Origin: Fulvia fulva
Taxonomy: Eukaryota > Ascomycota > Dothideomycetes > Mycosphaerellales > Mycosphaerellaceae
Length of the DNA: 64,000 nt
Assembly (NCBI RefSeq): GCF_020509005.1
Contig: NC_063014.1
Location: forward strand, 5,084,001-5,148,000
Direction of reading: 5' to 3'
In this document: positions 34,301-44,656 of the stretch, piece after piece
Numbering within the stretch: position 1 is the first letter of the stretch
How the letters are laid out: each line of letters opens with the position of its first letter
The notes under the pieces: model-generated
Told to the model about the DNA's origin: nothing
The model's database searches: none
Seen by the model: the letters and a program-made list of their open reading frames with translations, nothing else
Made by a program: the position numbers and the translations under genes

Positions 34301-35927
34301 TGTTAAGCAGGTCACAAATTGCGCAGCCGTAGAAGATAGGAATTACAGATTATGTGAATGAAGAAGGACCCAATGGGATAGCGTGTATCGATATACAGTA
34401 TCGCCAGTTGATGGTGTAGGTGTTTCAGGAGGGACAGCTGCACTCAGGACTTGACTAGCAAGCCCTGATTACTAATCCCCCTAAGCACCTAATGTTGACC
34501 CTATGACCTGCATATTCTCAACACTCCCACTCAGGTCAGAAGGTCTCAAACAATCCCTTATGCAAGCTGGAGCTGCCTTACAAAGTTTTGAAACTGCTGG
34601 CCATTGAGGGGCTTAGTCAGCCCATTAGCAACCATGTCCTTTGTGTGGCAGTAATCTACTGCAATCTTCCTTTGCCACCAGAGATTCCTGACATAGTGGT
34701 ATGCCACATCAATATGCTTTGACCTGTCATAGACATAGGCATCTTTGACAAAGGTTAAAGCTGCTTGGTTGTCACCCATAAGCTTCACTGATCTCAGCTC
34801 ATCAACAGTACTTTTGCTTGCCTTGATCCTAGGTTGGAATGAACACTCTCCAACCAGGTCAGGACACCTCATCTCTCTGAGGACTGCAGCAAGAAACTGT
34901 GACTGCTTGGCTGCTACATTCATGGCCATGAACTCAGCCTCCATTGTTGATGTGGCAACAGACTTCTGCTTCCTACTCATCCAGGACACAGGTGATCCAC
35001 AAAGGAACCACACATATCCAAGGATTGAGACTCTGTCTGCCTTGTCTATAGCATAATCAGAATCTGAGTACCCCTGGAGAATACCTCCTCCTCTTCTGTA
35101 CATCAAGCCTAGGTCTGGGTATGATCTCAGATATCTGGAGAGTTTCTTCAAAGCTCTAAGATGTTGCTTTGAAGGGTCAGCAACATATGAGCTGATTCTT
35201 CTAAGGGGGAAAGCAAGGTCTGGCCTTGTTATTATCATTGGCCACATCCAGGTACTATTATAACTCTGGTACTCCTGTTTGTTGCACCTCTTATCCATAG
35301 CAGCTGAAGGTCTCAGATCCTCATAGCTGTCTATAGGTGAGAGTGTGGGTGTGGCCTTCTCTGGAGAGATGCCCATCTTAGCAAGGTTAGTTTAGATGTA
35401 GTGTCCTTGATCAAGCTTCAAAGTACCTTGGGACCTGTTTCTTGTAATCCTTATTCTAAGGATCTTCTCAGGTGCCCTAAGATCTTTGATCTTGGACATT
35501 CTTCTAAATTTAGCCTTGAACCACTGAACATCTAACAGCTTTGGAGCTACAATGGGGATGTCATCCACATAGGTAAGGACCATGATGTCTCTTCCTCTGT
35601 GGATGAGTAGGCATGGATCCACCTAGGACTAGGTGAATCCAATCTGTTCTAGCTTAGCAACATAGAGCTTGTTCTAATCTCTAGCTGCTTGCTTCAGTCT
35701 ATACAGGCTTCTAAGGACCTTGAAGACCATATTTGGTGGAATTTCAACACCTGGGGGTGGGATCATGTAGATGTCTTCAAGAAGGCTGCTTTCGGTGACA
35801 GCATTGTTCACATCCACCTAGTGCATCTCAAGATCTCTCTCACACACTACAGCCATGAAGACCCTAAGGGTATCATGCCTAACAGTAGGTGCAAAGGTCT
35901 CTTCAAAGTCAACACTATATTTCTATG
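34301..35927 (-). mobile_element. Ty1/Copia fragment 1 (3' LTR plus RT/RNase H), lightly RIPed
   Basis: A 223-bp LTR (34301-34523) starts TGTTAAG and ends TCTCAACA, with a purine-rich tract beside it on the minus strand. The pol 3' end follows in minus orientation. At about 35927 the element is cut and continues into LINE sequence, so gag, integrase and the 5' LTR are missing. It belongs to the same family as Copia 2 at 36818 but has kept most CpA/TpG. Confidence 0.85.
34558..35622 (-). pseudogene. Copia reverse transcriptase C-terminal part and RNase H
   Basis: Two same-frame ORFs are separated by one TAA at about 35386-35388. The upstream part carries VLTYVDDI, the RT catalytic motif. The downstream 272-codon part has the classic Copia tail: RPDLAFPLRRISSYVADPSK, GYSDSDYAIDKADRVSILGYVWFLCGSPVSW, KQKSVATSTMEAEFMA, then KHIDVAYHYVRN and DMVANGLTKPL. 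Further upstream, two closely spaced TAG codons and another lie where Gln or Trp is expected, as RIP would produce. The frame continues with such breaks to about 35927. Confidence 0.85.
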
Positions 35928-36428
35928 AAAGATCGAGGTCCTACCTCGACGAGACCCGATTTTCGCCTTATATCGCTAAACACGACACATTCGAAAGCTC
36001 TTATCAAGGCCATTCTAACGATCTACAAAGCAGGCTACTGGCCCTAGAATTGAGGGAGTTCTACCTCATTCAATTTGGACAGCTTGAAGCTCTTTTCACC
36101 CTGTTTCTTCAGCTCCAAACGCCGCGGAGGTGCCTAGCTACATTAGGCAACTCCTAGGCAATAGTAGCCCAGGCTACGGCACTACCGGCGCCTACGGCTC
36201 TATAGGCGAAGCTCCCCTAAGACAACTAGCAGCAACTTATAGAGGACGTAAAAAGCATAGAAACTAACGATTAGCTCCTATACCGGTCTCTATAGGTAAT
36301 AATCACTTAGCTACGTACGGCGCTTATACTATCGTATTACCGAGAGTAATAAGAAATAAGGACGACGTCTTAGGCGATTAATAAGGCCACCTAGAATCAA
36401 CACCCCTATAGCTAGGTATCGGTCGCGG
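35928..36428 (+). mobile_element. 5' piece of a LINE (non-LTR) element
   Basis: From about 35972 to 36428 the sequence matches the 5' region of the full LINE (about 49520-49980), for example CACGACACATTCGAAAGCTC and GGCAACTCCTAGGCAAT. The match stops exactly where the Gypsy A LTR begins. The first 45 bp differ from the full copy. Confidence 0.7.
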
Positions 36429-36613
36429 TGTTACCGTACCGGCGTATATTTACTTAAACCCGTAGGTACGTACCTAGACCCCGCGCCCGCTAACTAATCC
36501 GACTAGCGGCTTAGCGCCCGTATATAACTCTCGCGCCCTCCGCGCCTCTCTTAGATAGAACATCTATTCGACTTGTACCTTACCCGACTATATACTTATA
36601 CCTACTTATAATA
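36429..36613 (+). repeat. Gypsy A 5' LTR
   Basis: 185 bp, nearly identical to 57471-57655; differences are transitions of RIP type. Its left neighbour is LINE sequence. Confidence 0.85.
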
Positions 36614-36817
36614 CTTTGAATAGATTATTACTAACGTATAGAGAGATACGAGAAGCTATATTTAGGAGATTATAGAGAAACCGCAATAGTATACGAGGAA
36701 GTACTAAGATTAGGTGTCGTACTTGCTAAGTCGTACCTTAAAGTAGATTATAGCTAATATAGTAATAATAGCGAGATAGACCGGTACCGGCGTACTAGGC
36801 GTAAGTATAGAGAATAC

Positions 36818-37051
36818 TATTAAATAGGTACGAGTTGCGTAGTAGTAGAAGACGGCGGATTATACGAAAGACGAAGAAGGACCTAATAGGATAGCGTATA
36901 TCTATATATAGTATCACCAGTATTAGTATAGGTAGATACTAGGTGTCCGGATGTTTACTAGCCTATAGGCTAGCAAACCCTAGTCACGTGATCTAGTCAC
37001 ATGACACACCCACACCTATATGCTTATCCTACGGCCTATATGTTCTTAACA
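36818..37051 (-). repeat. Copia 2 3' LTR
   Basis: Same length as the copy at 45604-45837 and similar to the 223-bp LTR of Copia 1. It is followed by a decayed version of the Copia 1 coding end. Confidence 0.85.
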
Positions 37052-40000
37052 CTCCTACTTAGGCCACATAGTCTCCTATAATCCCTTTACGTAAGCTAGA
37101 GCTACCTTATAAAGTTTTGGAACTACTAGCTATTAAGGGGCTTTATTAACTTATTAGTAGCTATGTCCTTTATATAGTAGTAGTCTACTACAATCTTCTT
37201 CTGCTACTAGGGATGTCTGATATAGTTATATATAACATTAATATACTTTGACCTTTTATATATATAGGCATCTTTAATAAGTGTTAAAGCGGCTTAGTTA
37301 TTAGCTATAAGCTTGACTAGCCTTAGCTCGTTAATAGTGCCCTTGCTTACCCTTATACTCGGCTAGAAAGAGCTCTTTCCTACTAGTTCTAGGCACCCCA
37401 TTTCCCTAAGAACAGTAGCAAGAAATTGTGACTACTTTACGGCTACGTTCATAGCTATAAACTTAGCTTCTATTGTTAATATTATAATAGACTTCTGCTT
37501 CCTACTTATCTAGGACATAGGTGATCTATAAAGGAACTATACGTATCCTAGAATTGAGACTCTATCCACTTTGTCTATAGCGTAGTTAGAGTCCGAGTAT
37601 CCCTAGAGATTGCCCCCTCCCTTTCTATATATAAGACCTAGGTCTAGGTATAACCGTAGGTATCGGGAGAGCTTCTTTAAAGCCTTTATATACTACTACG
37701 AGGGATTAGTAACAAATGAGCTAATTCTTCTAAGGGGGAATGCTAAGTCTGGCCTTGTCATTGTTATTAGCTACATCTAGGTACTATTGTAGCTCTAGTA
37801 ATCCTGTTTGTTATACCTCTTATCTATAGGTACCGTAGGTACTAAATGCTCGTAGCTCTCTATAGGTAAGTAGGTTAGCGTAGCCTTCTCTCTAGCTATG
37901 TTCATCTTGGCTAAGTTAGCGTAGACATAGTGTCCTTAATCAAGCTTTAAAGTGCCTTAGGACCTATCTCTTATAATCCTTATTCTAAGGATCTTTGTAG
38001 GTTCACTAAGATCTTTAATCTTAAACAATTCTCTAAGCTTAGCCTTAAATTACTAAACATCTAACAGCTTCGGAGCTATAATAGGTATGTCATCTATATA
38101 GGTAAGGACTATAAGGTCTCTATCCGTATAGATAAGTAGGTATAGATCTACCTAGGACTAGGTAAATCTAATCTTCTCTAGCTTCGTAACATAGAGCTTG
38201 TTCCAGTCTCTAGCTGCTTGCTTAAGCCTATAAAGGCTTCGTAGGACCTTAAACACTATGTTTAGAGGTACTTTAACTCCTAGGGGCGGGATTATATAGA
38301 TGTCTTTAAGAAGGCTACTTTAGGTCAAAGCATTATTCATATCTACTAGGTACATCTCGAGATCTCTCTTACACACTACTGCTATAAATACTCGGAGAGT
38401 ATTATGTCTAATAGTAGGTATAAAGGTCTCTTCGAAGTCAACCCTATATTTCTATAAAAACCCTCTTATAACTAGTCTTGCCTTGAACTTCTTAATAGCT
38501 CTACTAATCATTCTTTTTATATTAAAGACCTACCTAGAAGTAATTAGATTCGTACCCTTTGGCGGTATAACTACTTCCTAGGTATTGTTGCTTACTAAGG
38601 TAATAAGTTCGTTCTCGATTGCCTCTCTCTATATATATCCCTATTCAGGGTCTCCTACGGCTACCTTATAGGACTTTAGGATTGGCACTTCCTACTAATA
38701 GGCTATAGCCTGCCTAATAGTAGCAAATGTATATTCTTCTACGTCGTTTAGAATCTCCTCTACCTAGCTCATTATAGGGTCTAGATAGAACATCTAGGCG
38801 ATAAGAGCCTTATAGTATTTAGCCTTATACTCTTTAGAGTTATTATCTCCGTCCCCCCTTGACCTCTTGTTGCCTATAACCTAAGGTGGCGCTAGGTGTT
38901 CGGATAGGTCGAACTGAACAACATCTTCTTTTTCTTTTATTAGAGTACCCTAATCTCTAAACTTCTAGTATTCTCTAATGTCCTTTAGGGGAGGGGGAAG
39001 TTATATAAATAGCGGTTACTATAGTATTATTGACTTAGGTAGGTTCTGTATAGATCCACCGTTATCGGCCTTCGATAGTGTTAAAACCGCCTTAATATTT
39101 TCTCCTAGCCTTTGTAACGGTGTCTCTAATAATCCCCTATCGGAAAATTTCGCCCTAAAGGGCTTCCTCCTAACAGGATTGCGCTATAGCGCTCGACTCG
39201 GCTAGTTAGTAAAGGTGATACTAAGATCTATATCTCCCCCCTTCTTATTCTTGAACTAGTCGACGTGACTATACGCTTTTATTGCTTTTATATCGGGATC
39301 CTAGAATAGCTATTGTTTTGTAGTGTTTTCTAAGTAGCCTATAAACATGGCTTCTTTTCCTCGGTTTATCAACTTGTCTCTCCTTAAGCCTTGAGGTTAG
39401 GCTCTTAGGTCTATATAGACTATAGCTTTGTATCCCTAGACGCGGAAATAGTCGACTAACGGTACTTGGCTAGTAAAGGCTTCTTCTAGTAAAAGAGCAA
39501 TACTATTAATAATCGGACTATTAGGCAGTCTGTTTCTGATCATAGTCTATACTTATAAAGCTTCTAGCTAGAACTTAACTAGTATACTAGAGTCTTTAAG
39601 TATAGCCCGGACTGTGTTCTTAGAGGCTTGAATTGACCTTTCTATAGGTCTATTTTGAAGAGAGTTATAGGTATTAGTTGTGTCTATCTAAGTACTAAAC
39701 TCCTTCTCCTACTCTTTTAGTAAGGCGAGAATTTCCTTTATACTATTACTACGGATCGTAGACAGAAAGCACCTTGACTACCGTTCTGCCTAGACCTTCT
39801 AATCCCGTAGGGCTGTAGGAGCGTCGCTCCTAGCCTTTAAAGGGATTACCTACTTCTTCCTAGAGAAGTTGTCTATAATCTCAAGCTAATATTTGTATCC
39901 TAGCCTAGAGACTACGCCCTAAAAAGGCCTATAGATGTCAATAGAGATAAGGGCCAGCCTCTCCCCTTTCCTCTCTATAGCAGGTCCTTTGAACTTCCTT

Positions 40001-41922
40001 ATGTTTATAAGGGAGTAGAACTTATAATTCTAGTGTTTAGAAGGAATAGGAATAGGATCTTTCTTATTAGTAACTCTATATAGGTTTCTTAGTAGTCCCT
40101 TACTAAGGTGTGTACATCTTCTATACTATAGCTCCTACTGATCTTCGGACTTAGTGTTAGCTATAGCGGTACCGTTACGTTCTTAAGAGAGTATACTAGT
40201 ATACTATAGCTTAAGAATTTTCGAGATCGAGTAGATAAACAGTACTCCCCCTCGAAGTTTGGTCTAGACAATAGGTTTACTAGACAAGGATTTTAGGGTA
40301 AAACTAGGTAGTTAGATAGTAAACTATTAGCTAAACTGATTCTACGAAACAAGACTAACTCTAAGGCTAGGAACAAATAGGACATTTTCTAAGACAATTT
40401 GCTTTCTAGAAGGACTACCTATTACTACACTTCCTATATATGTAGCTTATAGATAGCCACCCCTAACCTTGATCTACTTCCTCTTTTAAAGAGGCTTTAG
40501 TGTCCTAAATAGTGAATCTTAGTCGGTTATATGTGATGATGTATAAGAGTTAAGTAACCACTCGGACGAGGGGTACTTACCTTTAGCTTCTATAGTAGAA
40601 TATGCAACCTTATCAACATCATCATCTTCTAATAGTATCTTAGGGTCTAATGCGTCTTCCTAGGTCGTATAGGCCCTTATAGGCTTACTAGAGGAGGCCT
40701 TTGGCTTGCGGCTCTCCTTTATCTACTTTATAAGGTCCGTTATTACCTTAAGGACATCACGAAGGTTTAGTAATAATGACCTCCTACGAGGTAGTAACGG
40801 TTGTCTCTTAGTAGGGTAGGTAACCCTAGCTAGTTTGTCCTTGTTCCTAATAGCCTACTAAGCTATAGAAAGGTGTAGGCACTTGCTTATAAAATGGTCA
40901 CTACCGTAGAGATAGTACGTAAGCTTGCCCTAGAAACCCTTCTTAGCGAATATAGCTGCCCCTTAATAAATTATTAATTCTTGCTTCTCCCTAAGAATTG
41001 TAAGAATGTCTTGTAGTAAGAGATTCACCTAGGCATTAATTGTATCGCGAATTGAGCTAGATGAGTCTAGTAGAGCTACTAAGAGTTACTAGATCTTTCT
41101 GTCCTTAGTCTTAATGTCTTAGAACTAAGGCGAGATTAAAACAGCCCTCCTTATAATTAAGCTAAGCTCCTACTAGGCGTTATCTATTGACTAGTCCTCT
41201 GTCATCACGAAATTGGTGTATTGCTAAAGCAAACTTCTTCTAGTAGCGAGAAGTCTTCTCTTATATTTAGCTTTAGCCTATTCCTATAAATCCTTCGTAT
41301 ACCGAATCTCGTATATCATCTCTTAGTTATCTATCGACAGATAGATATACATCTTATATAGGGCCGTTACATTGTACCGTCTATACGATGCCTTCCTTAT
41401 CGCTTAATCTTAAGGAAGGGATAACTCTGATGATATAGAGGGTGTCGCTATAGATAGGGTTATAGCGGGAATGTCCGTAATAATGTCTTCGAGGATCTAG
41501 TTAACCTGCTTTAATACTAGGTATATTCTTATTAGCTTAAACTATGTTTCGTAGTTCTCTCTTATTAGAATAGGTGCTACTCTCTTTCTTATAAACCTAG
41601 TCTCGTTCTCTATTTTTTTGTAAGTTAAGAGATAGGTTAGCTACCCTTAGGTAAAAGAATGTATTCGGTCGTACGCGATCGGATCGAAATAGGATAAAAC
41701 GAACGTGAGGTTAATAGCGGAGAGGATAGCTATCCGCCGGGAAGGGGAGGAAAGTCGAAGGATCGTATTAGTACTAAGATACTATAGCGTAACTCTCTTA
41801 GTAGAGGGGGTTTCTAAGACACTACGGCTCTCTTAGAATAAATAGTTAGTCGATACGAACGCGATGTCCGGAGAGCGACTCTTCTTAGTAAGCTCGCCTA
41901 CTTGTCTAAGGTATTAGTATAG

Positions 41923-42277
41923 TGTTAGGAACCGCTGTACGTTATCCCAACCGGGCTTGGATCTTTGCAATGATGTCTCTGACTCGTTGAGAAGGTAGTG
42001 GTCCCAAACAGTATATGGTGTATACTTAAAATGAGTTGAGCACGAGGCTCCTATCTACTTGCAAAAGAGCGTCGTCTATATAGTGCCGTGTCTTGGCGTA
42101 ACTGATCAAACTGATCAGACTGATCACTGAGCATACTGATCAGACTGATCACTGAGTCATACTGATCAGACTGAGCGCTCAGTTGCCAAGGTCTCTGAGC
42201 TGATCAGTTTCGGATTCTCCCACTAGTGTCTAGGCATCGATTGGTTGGCTGGAGCTTCCCCAAACCGATCCGTAACA
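41923..42277 (-). repeat. 3' LTR of the gag-only element
   Basis: 355 bp, TG...CA ends (TGTTAGG ... CCGTAACA), identical by eye to 44087-44441. Confidence 0.93.
42103..42206. promoter_or_regulatory. Array of seven TGATCA palindromes in the LTR (also in the other LTR)
   Basis: TGATCA starts at 42103, 42112, 42121, 42137, 42146, 42163 and 42201; five of the sites are spaced exactly 9 bp apart in groups. On the minus strand they lie just upstream of a TATATAG box (about 42077-42083). An inverted CCAAT box is at about 42239. The second LTR repeats all of this 2164 bp further on. Confidence 0.7.
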
Positions 42278-42357
42278 CCATCCCCCTTCTAGCTTAGTTC
42301 CGTCCCGGAACTTCTCACATAAGCCCGCTGTTCTTCATCGTTTGCCTGGGCATCGCA

Positions 42358-43030
42358 ATGTCTCCTCCTTCCATTTCTTCCAAAAGTTCCCTCCGTCGAC
42401 AAGCCCTTGCTGTCGACATACAACGATCCGGTATCGAGATGGCCCCCTGCCATCACTGTCGGTCCGCTCGAGTCGCTGCCACCGAGCAGCGCCCAAAATG
42501 TGTCGTTTCGCCCCGGTCGGGAAAATGCTCGGAGTGTGTGAGGAAGGGTTACTCTGATTGCGACGTGACCTTATCCGCACCCGAGTGGACGAAGTTTCGC
42601 GACGTTCGTGATGGCCTCCAGCGAGACCTCGAGCGTGCGGAGGAGAAGGAGGTGGAGCTTCTCCATCAGCAGGCCGAGCTCGCTCAGCGCATTATTCGCC
42701 AAAAGGCGAAGAAGATCCGTCTTCGCAAACAGCTTCGCCTCGCGTCCGGCAAGGCCGACGACGCCGTAGCGAAGGAGCTCGAAGATCTCGAGGCGGCGGA
42801 GGAGGAAGAAGTGGAGGAGTCTGCTGGGGTGGAGACCGCGTCGTCGTACAAGGAATTCGATCCTTGGCAGATGTCGGTCCAGGATTGGAACCAGCTGTGC
42901 GATCCTTCTTTTCCTTGGGTCGTGCCTCCTCTGGCCTCATCGTCGTAAGTTATTGTTCCAGTAGTCTTTTATCCGTTGCTGTTGTTGACTTCTGTGTCCT
43001 AGGTCATCAAATCAAGAAGCCGCTGTTTGA
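42358..43030 (+). CDS. Six-cysteine, coiled-coil protein of the LTR element, convergent to gag
   Basis: ATG 42358 opens 195 codons. Read unspliced it stops at once inside a perfect GTAAGT donor (42945). A 58-nt intron (42945-43002, ending CCTAG) gives a protein ending SSSSSNQEAAV with stop at 43028-43030, 26 bp short of the gag stop. Residues from about 31 carry C-x2-C-x12-C-x8-C-x2-C-x6-C (CHHC, KC, KCSECVRKGYSDCD), like a stretched Zn2Cys6 cluster. A long charged coiled coil (about residues 75-155) and an acidic Glu run follow, then a DPWQMSVQDWNQL tail. Similar Cys-cluster plus coiled-coil orphans are, from memory, scattered in fungal genomes. Its role is unknown; a nucleic-acid-binding accessory protein of the element is a guess. 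Confidence 0.75.
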
Positions 43031-43055
43031 TGCCTTTGTCGTCAGGTCGTTTCTG

Positions 43056-44054
43056 CTAGGCAGATTTCGAGAAGAAATCCTCGCATTCCTGGTACGTCTT
43101 TGTCGCTGTCGCCCGATCCATCGCATTGAACTCGCGGCTGACAACATTCTTCTTTGGACAGTCTCTAGCATAGTGGCCTTTCTTTCCACATGCATAGCAA
43201 GTTAGATCTCTTGTTAACTGCTTGCTTCGTCCGCGCCTTTCCGTGGCGTCGAGTTCCATTGGATCTCCATAATCAGGGTCGTGACTTCTGGCCTTGAAGC
43301 CCCCTCTTCCGCCTCTCGCGGGTCTCTGGAATCCAGGCTGTACGAATCGGTCGTACTTCAATTCCTGGAGTCTCTCGTCGATTTCCTTTGCAGCCTTGAC
43401 CATCGCGGCCAAGCTGGTGAGACTGGAGTTTCGAGATAATTCGGCTTTGACGTTGTCCTTCAAGCCTAGGTAGAACTGGGAACGAAACGCTGCGTCGTTC
43501 CACTCGAGGTCGGCGGCATATCCTTGGAACTCAGAGGCGTATACGGCGACTGAGGTGTTTTGTCGGAGTTGTCGGATATGTCGGTCGGCATGAACCTCCT
43601 CGTTAGGTATCCCGTAGAGATCATTCAGCTTGATCTCGAACTCATCGTAGTCGGCAAATATCTTCCGGGTTTCTGTCTTCGGGTTGTCTCCTTCGTCCTG
43701 GTTGTTGAGCCAGTCTTTGAGGTATGGTCTGAATCCCCGGGCTGCCCTGCCCCTTAGGAAGGATGCGGCGTACAAGACCTTAGAGGCCTCGCCATTAAAC
43801 TGTTGGGCGTTGAAGTAGAGGTACAGCTGAACCTGCAGCTGAAAAGCCTCCAGCTTCCCTTGTGTCCCATCGAACGTCTCCGGTGGTGACACCTTAGGTG
43901 CCTTGGTGAACTCGTGCATGCTGTTCGAGCTTGCAGAGGGTGTTGATCGTTTTCCGCTTCCAGTAATCGACATTTCGCTCATTCGTTCCGTGATGCCAGT
44001 TGACTGTGGCGTTCCTTGTCTTGACGGACTCCGGGTAGCGTCTCTCCCAGACAT
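43056..44054 (-). CDS. Retrotransposon Gag (capsid/nucleocapsid) of the LTR element
   Basis: ATG 44054 (the frame is open only 6 bp further) gives 332 residues with no stop. The central part is a retrotransposon capsid domain: PPETFDGTQGKLEAFQLQVQLYLYF, AASFLRGRAARGF and YASEFQGYAADLEWND. An Arg/Gly-rich linker (RPARGGRGGFKAR) leads to one CCHC zinc knuckle, CYACGKKGHYARDC, near residue 290. Gag packages RNA into virus-like particles. The protein ends soon after the knuckle, and no protease or RT frame follows, so the element is gag-only. The start lies about 32 bp inside the 5' LTR. Confidence 0.93.
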   Translation of the reverse strand: MSGRDATRSPSRQGTPQSTGITERMSEMSITGSGKRSTPSASSNSMHEFTKAPKVSPPETFDGTQGKLEAFQLQVQLYLYFNAQQFNGEASKVLYAASFLRGRAARGFRPYLKDWLNNQDEGDNPKTETRKIFADYDEFEIKLNDLYGIPNEEVHADRHIRQLRQNTSVAVYASEFQGYAADLEWNDAAFRSQFYLGLKDNVKAELSRNSSLTSLAAMVKAAKEIDERLQELKYDRFVQPGFQRPARGGRGGFKARSHDPDYGDPMELDATERRGRSKQLTRDLTCYACGKKGHYARDCPKKNVVSREFNAMDRATATKTYQECEDFFSKSA

Positions 44055-44075
44055 ATGCAAAGGGCCCTGGTGGTG

Positions 44076-44083
44076 GTGCTCAA
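44076..44083 (-). promoter_or_regulatory. Putative primer-binding site of the gag-only element
   Basis: On the minus strand the sequence 3 nt after the 5' LTR reads TTTGAGCACC. It does not begin with the TGG expected for pairing with a tRNA 3'-CCA end. Its 8-mer TTGAGCAC is the exact complement of GTGCTCAA in the LTR about 34 nt below the TATA box, so self-priming is possible. Confidence 0.4.
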
Positions 44084-44086
44084 AGT

Positions 44087-44441
44087 TGTTAGGAACCGCT
44101 GTACGTTATCCCAACCGGGCTTGGATCTTTGCAATGATGTCTCTGACTCGTTGAGAAGGTAGTGGTCCCAAACAGTATATGGTGTATACTTAAAATGAGT
44201 TGAGCACGAGGCTCCTATCTACTTGCAAAAGAGCGTCGTCTATATAGTGCCGTGTCTTGGCGTAACTGATCAAACTGATCAGACTGATCACTGAGCATAC
44301 TGATCAGACTGATCACTGAGTCATACTGATCAGACTGAGCGCTCAGTTGCCAAGGTCTCTGAGCTGATCAGTTTCGGATTCTCCCACTAGTGTCTAGGCA
44401 TCGATTGGTTGGCTGGAGCTTCCCCAAACCGATCCGTAACA
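44087..44441 (-). repeat. 5' LTR of the gag-only element
   Basis: Identical by eye to 41923-42277; it carries the TATA box that would drive gag on the minus strand. Confidence 0.93.
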
Positions 44442-44656
44442 TATAGGCTCCCTAACTCGGAGTCTAATAGTGCCTTACTAGGCTCTTTTACGTCTTATAT
44501 ATACCTATAGCACGGCTATAGCTTCCTATATAATGCGGGTGCGGCCTCTAGTCTGCCTTCCTTTTATTCTAAAGAGGAATAACTCTAATACGACTTTGTC
44601 GAGGGTAAAACACCGAGTTACTAACCCGGGCTTATAACCTATTAAATAGGTACGAG

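Larger units (their letters stand above)
41923..44441 (-). mobile_element. Young non-autonomous gag-only LTR retrotransposon (TR-GAG type)
   Basis: Two 355-bp LTRs (41923-42277, 44087-44441) look identical base for base. The target duplication TATAG flanks both ends (41918-41922 and 44442-44446). The 1809-bp interior has a polypurine tract, AGAAGGGGGATGG on the minus strand, touching the 3' LTR, and an intact gag gene but no protease, RT, RNase H or integrase. A second ORF runs convergent to gag. CpA and TpG are at normal levels, so the insertion is younger than the RIP of its Copia host. It must be mobilised in trans by an autonomous relative. Confidence 0.93.

Noticed and set aside
38978..39205. 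75-codon ORF in the RIPed Copia
   Set aside because: Chance open stretch in decayed sequence on the strand opposite to pol.
42103..42206. CRISPR-like spaced repeats
   Set aside because: The repeats are 6-bp palindromes inside a fungal LTR with spacers of 3-32 bp; this is a promoter-type array, not a CRISPR.
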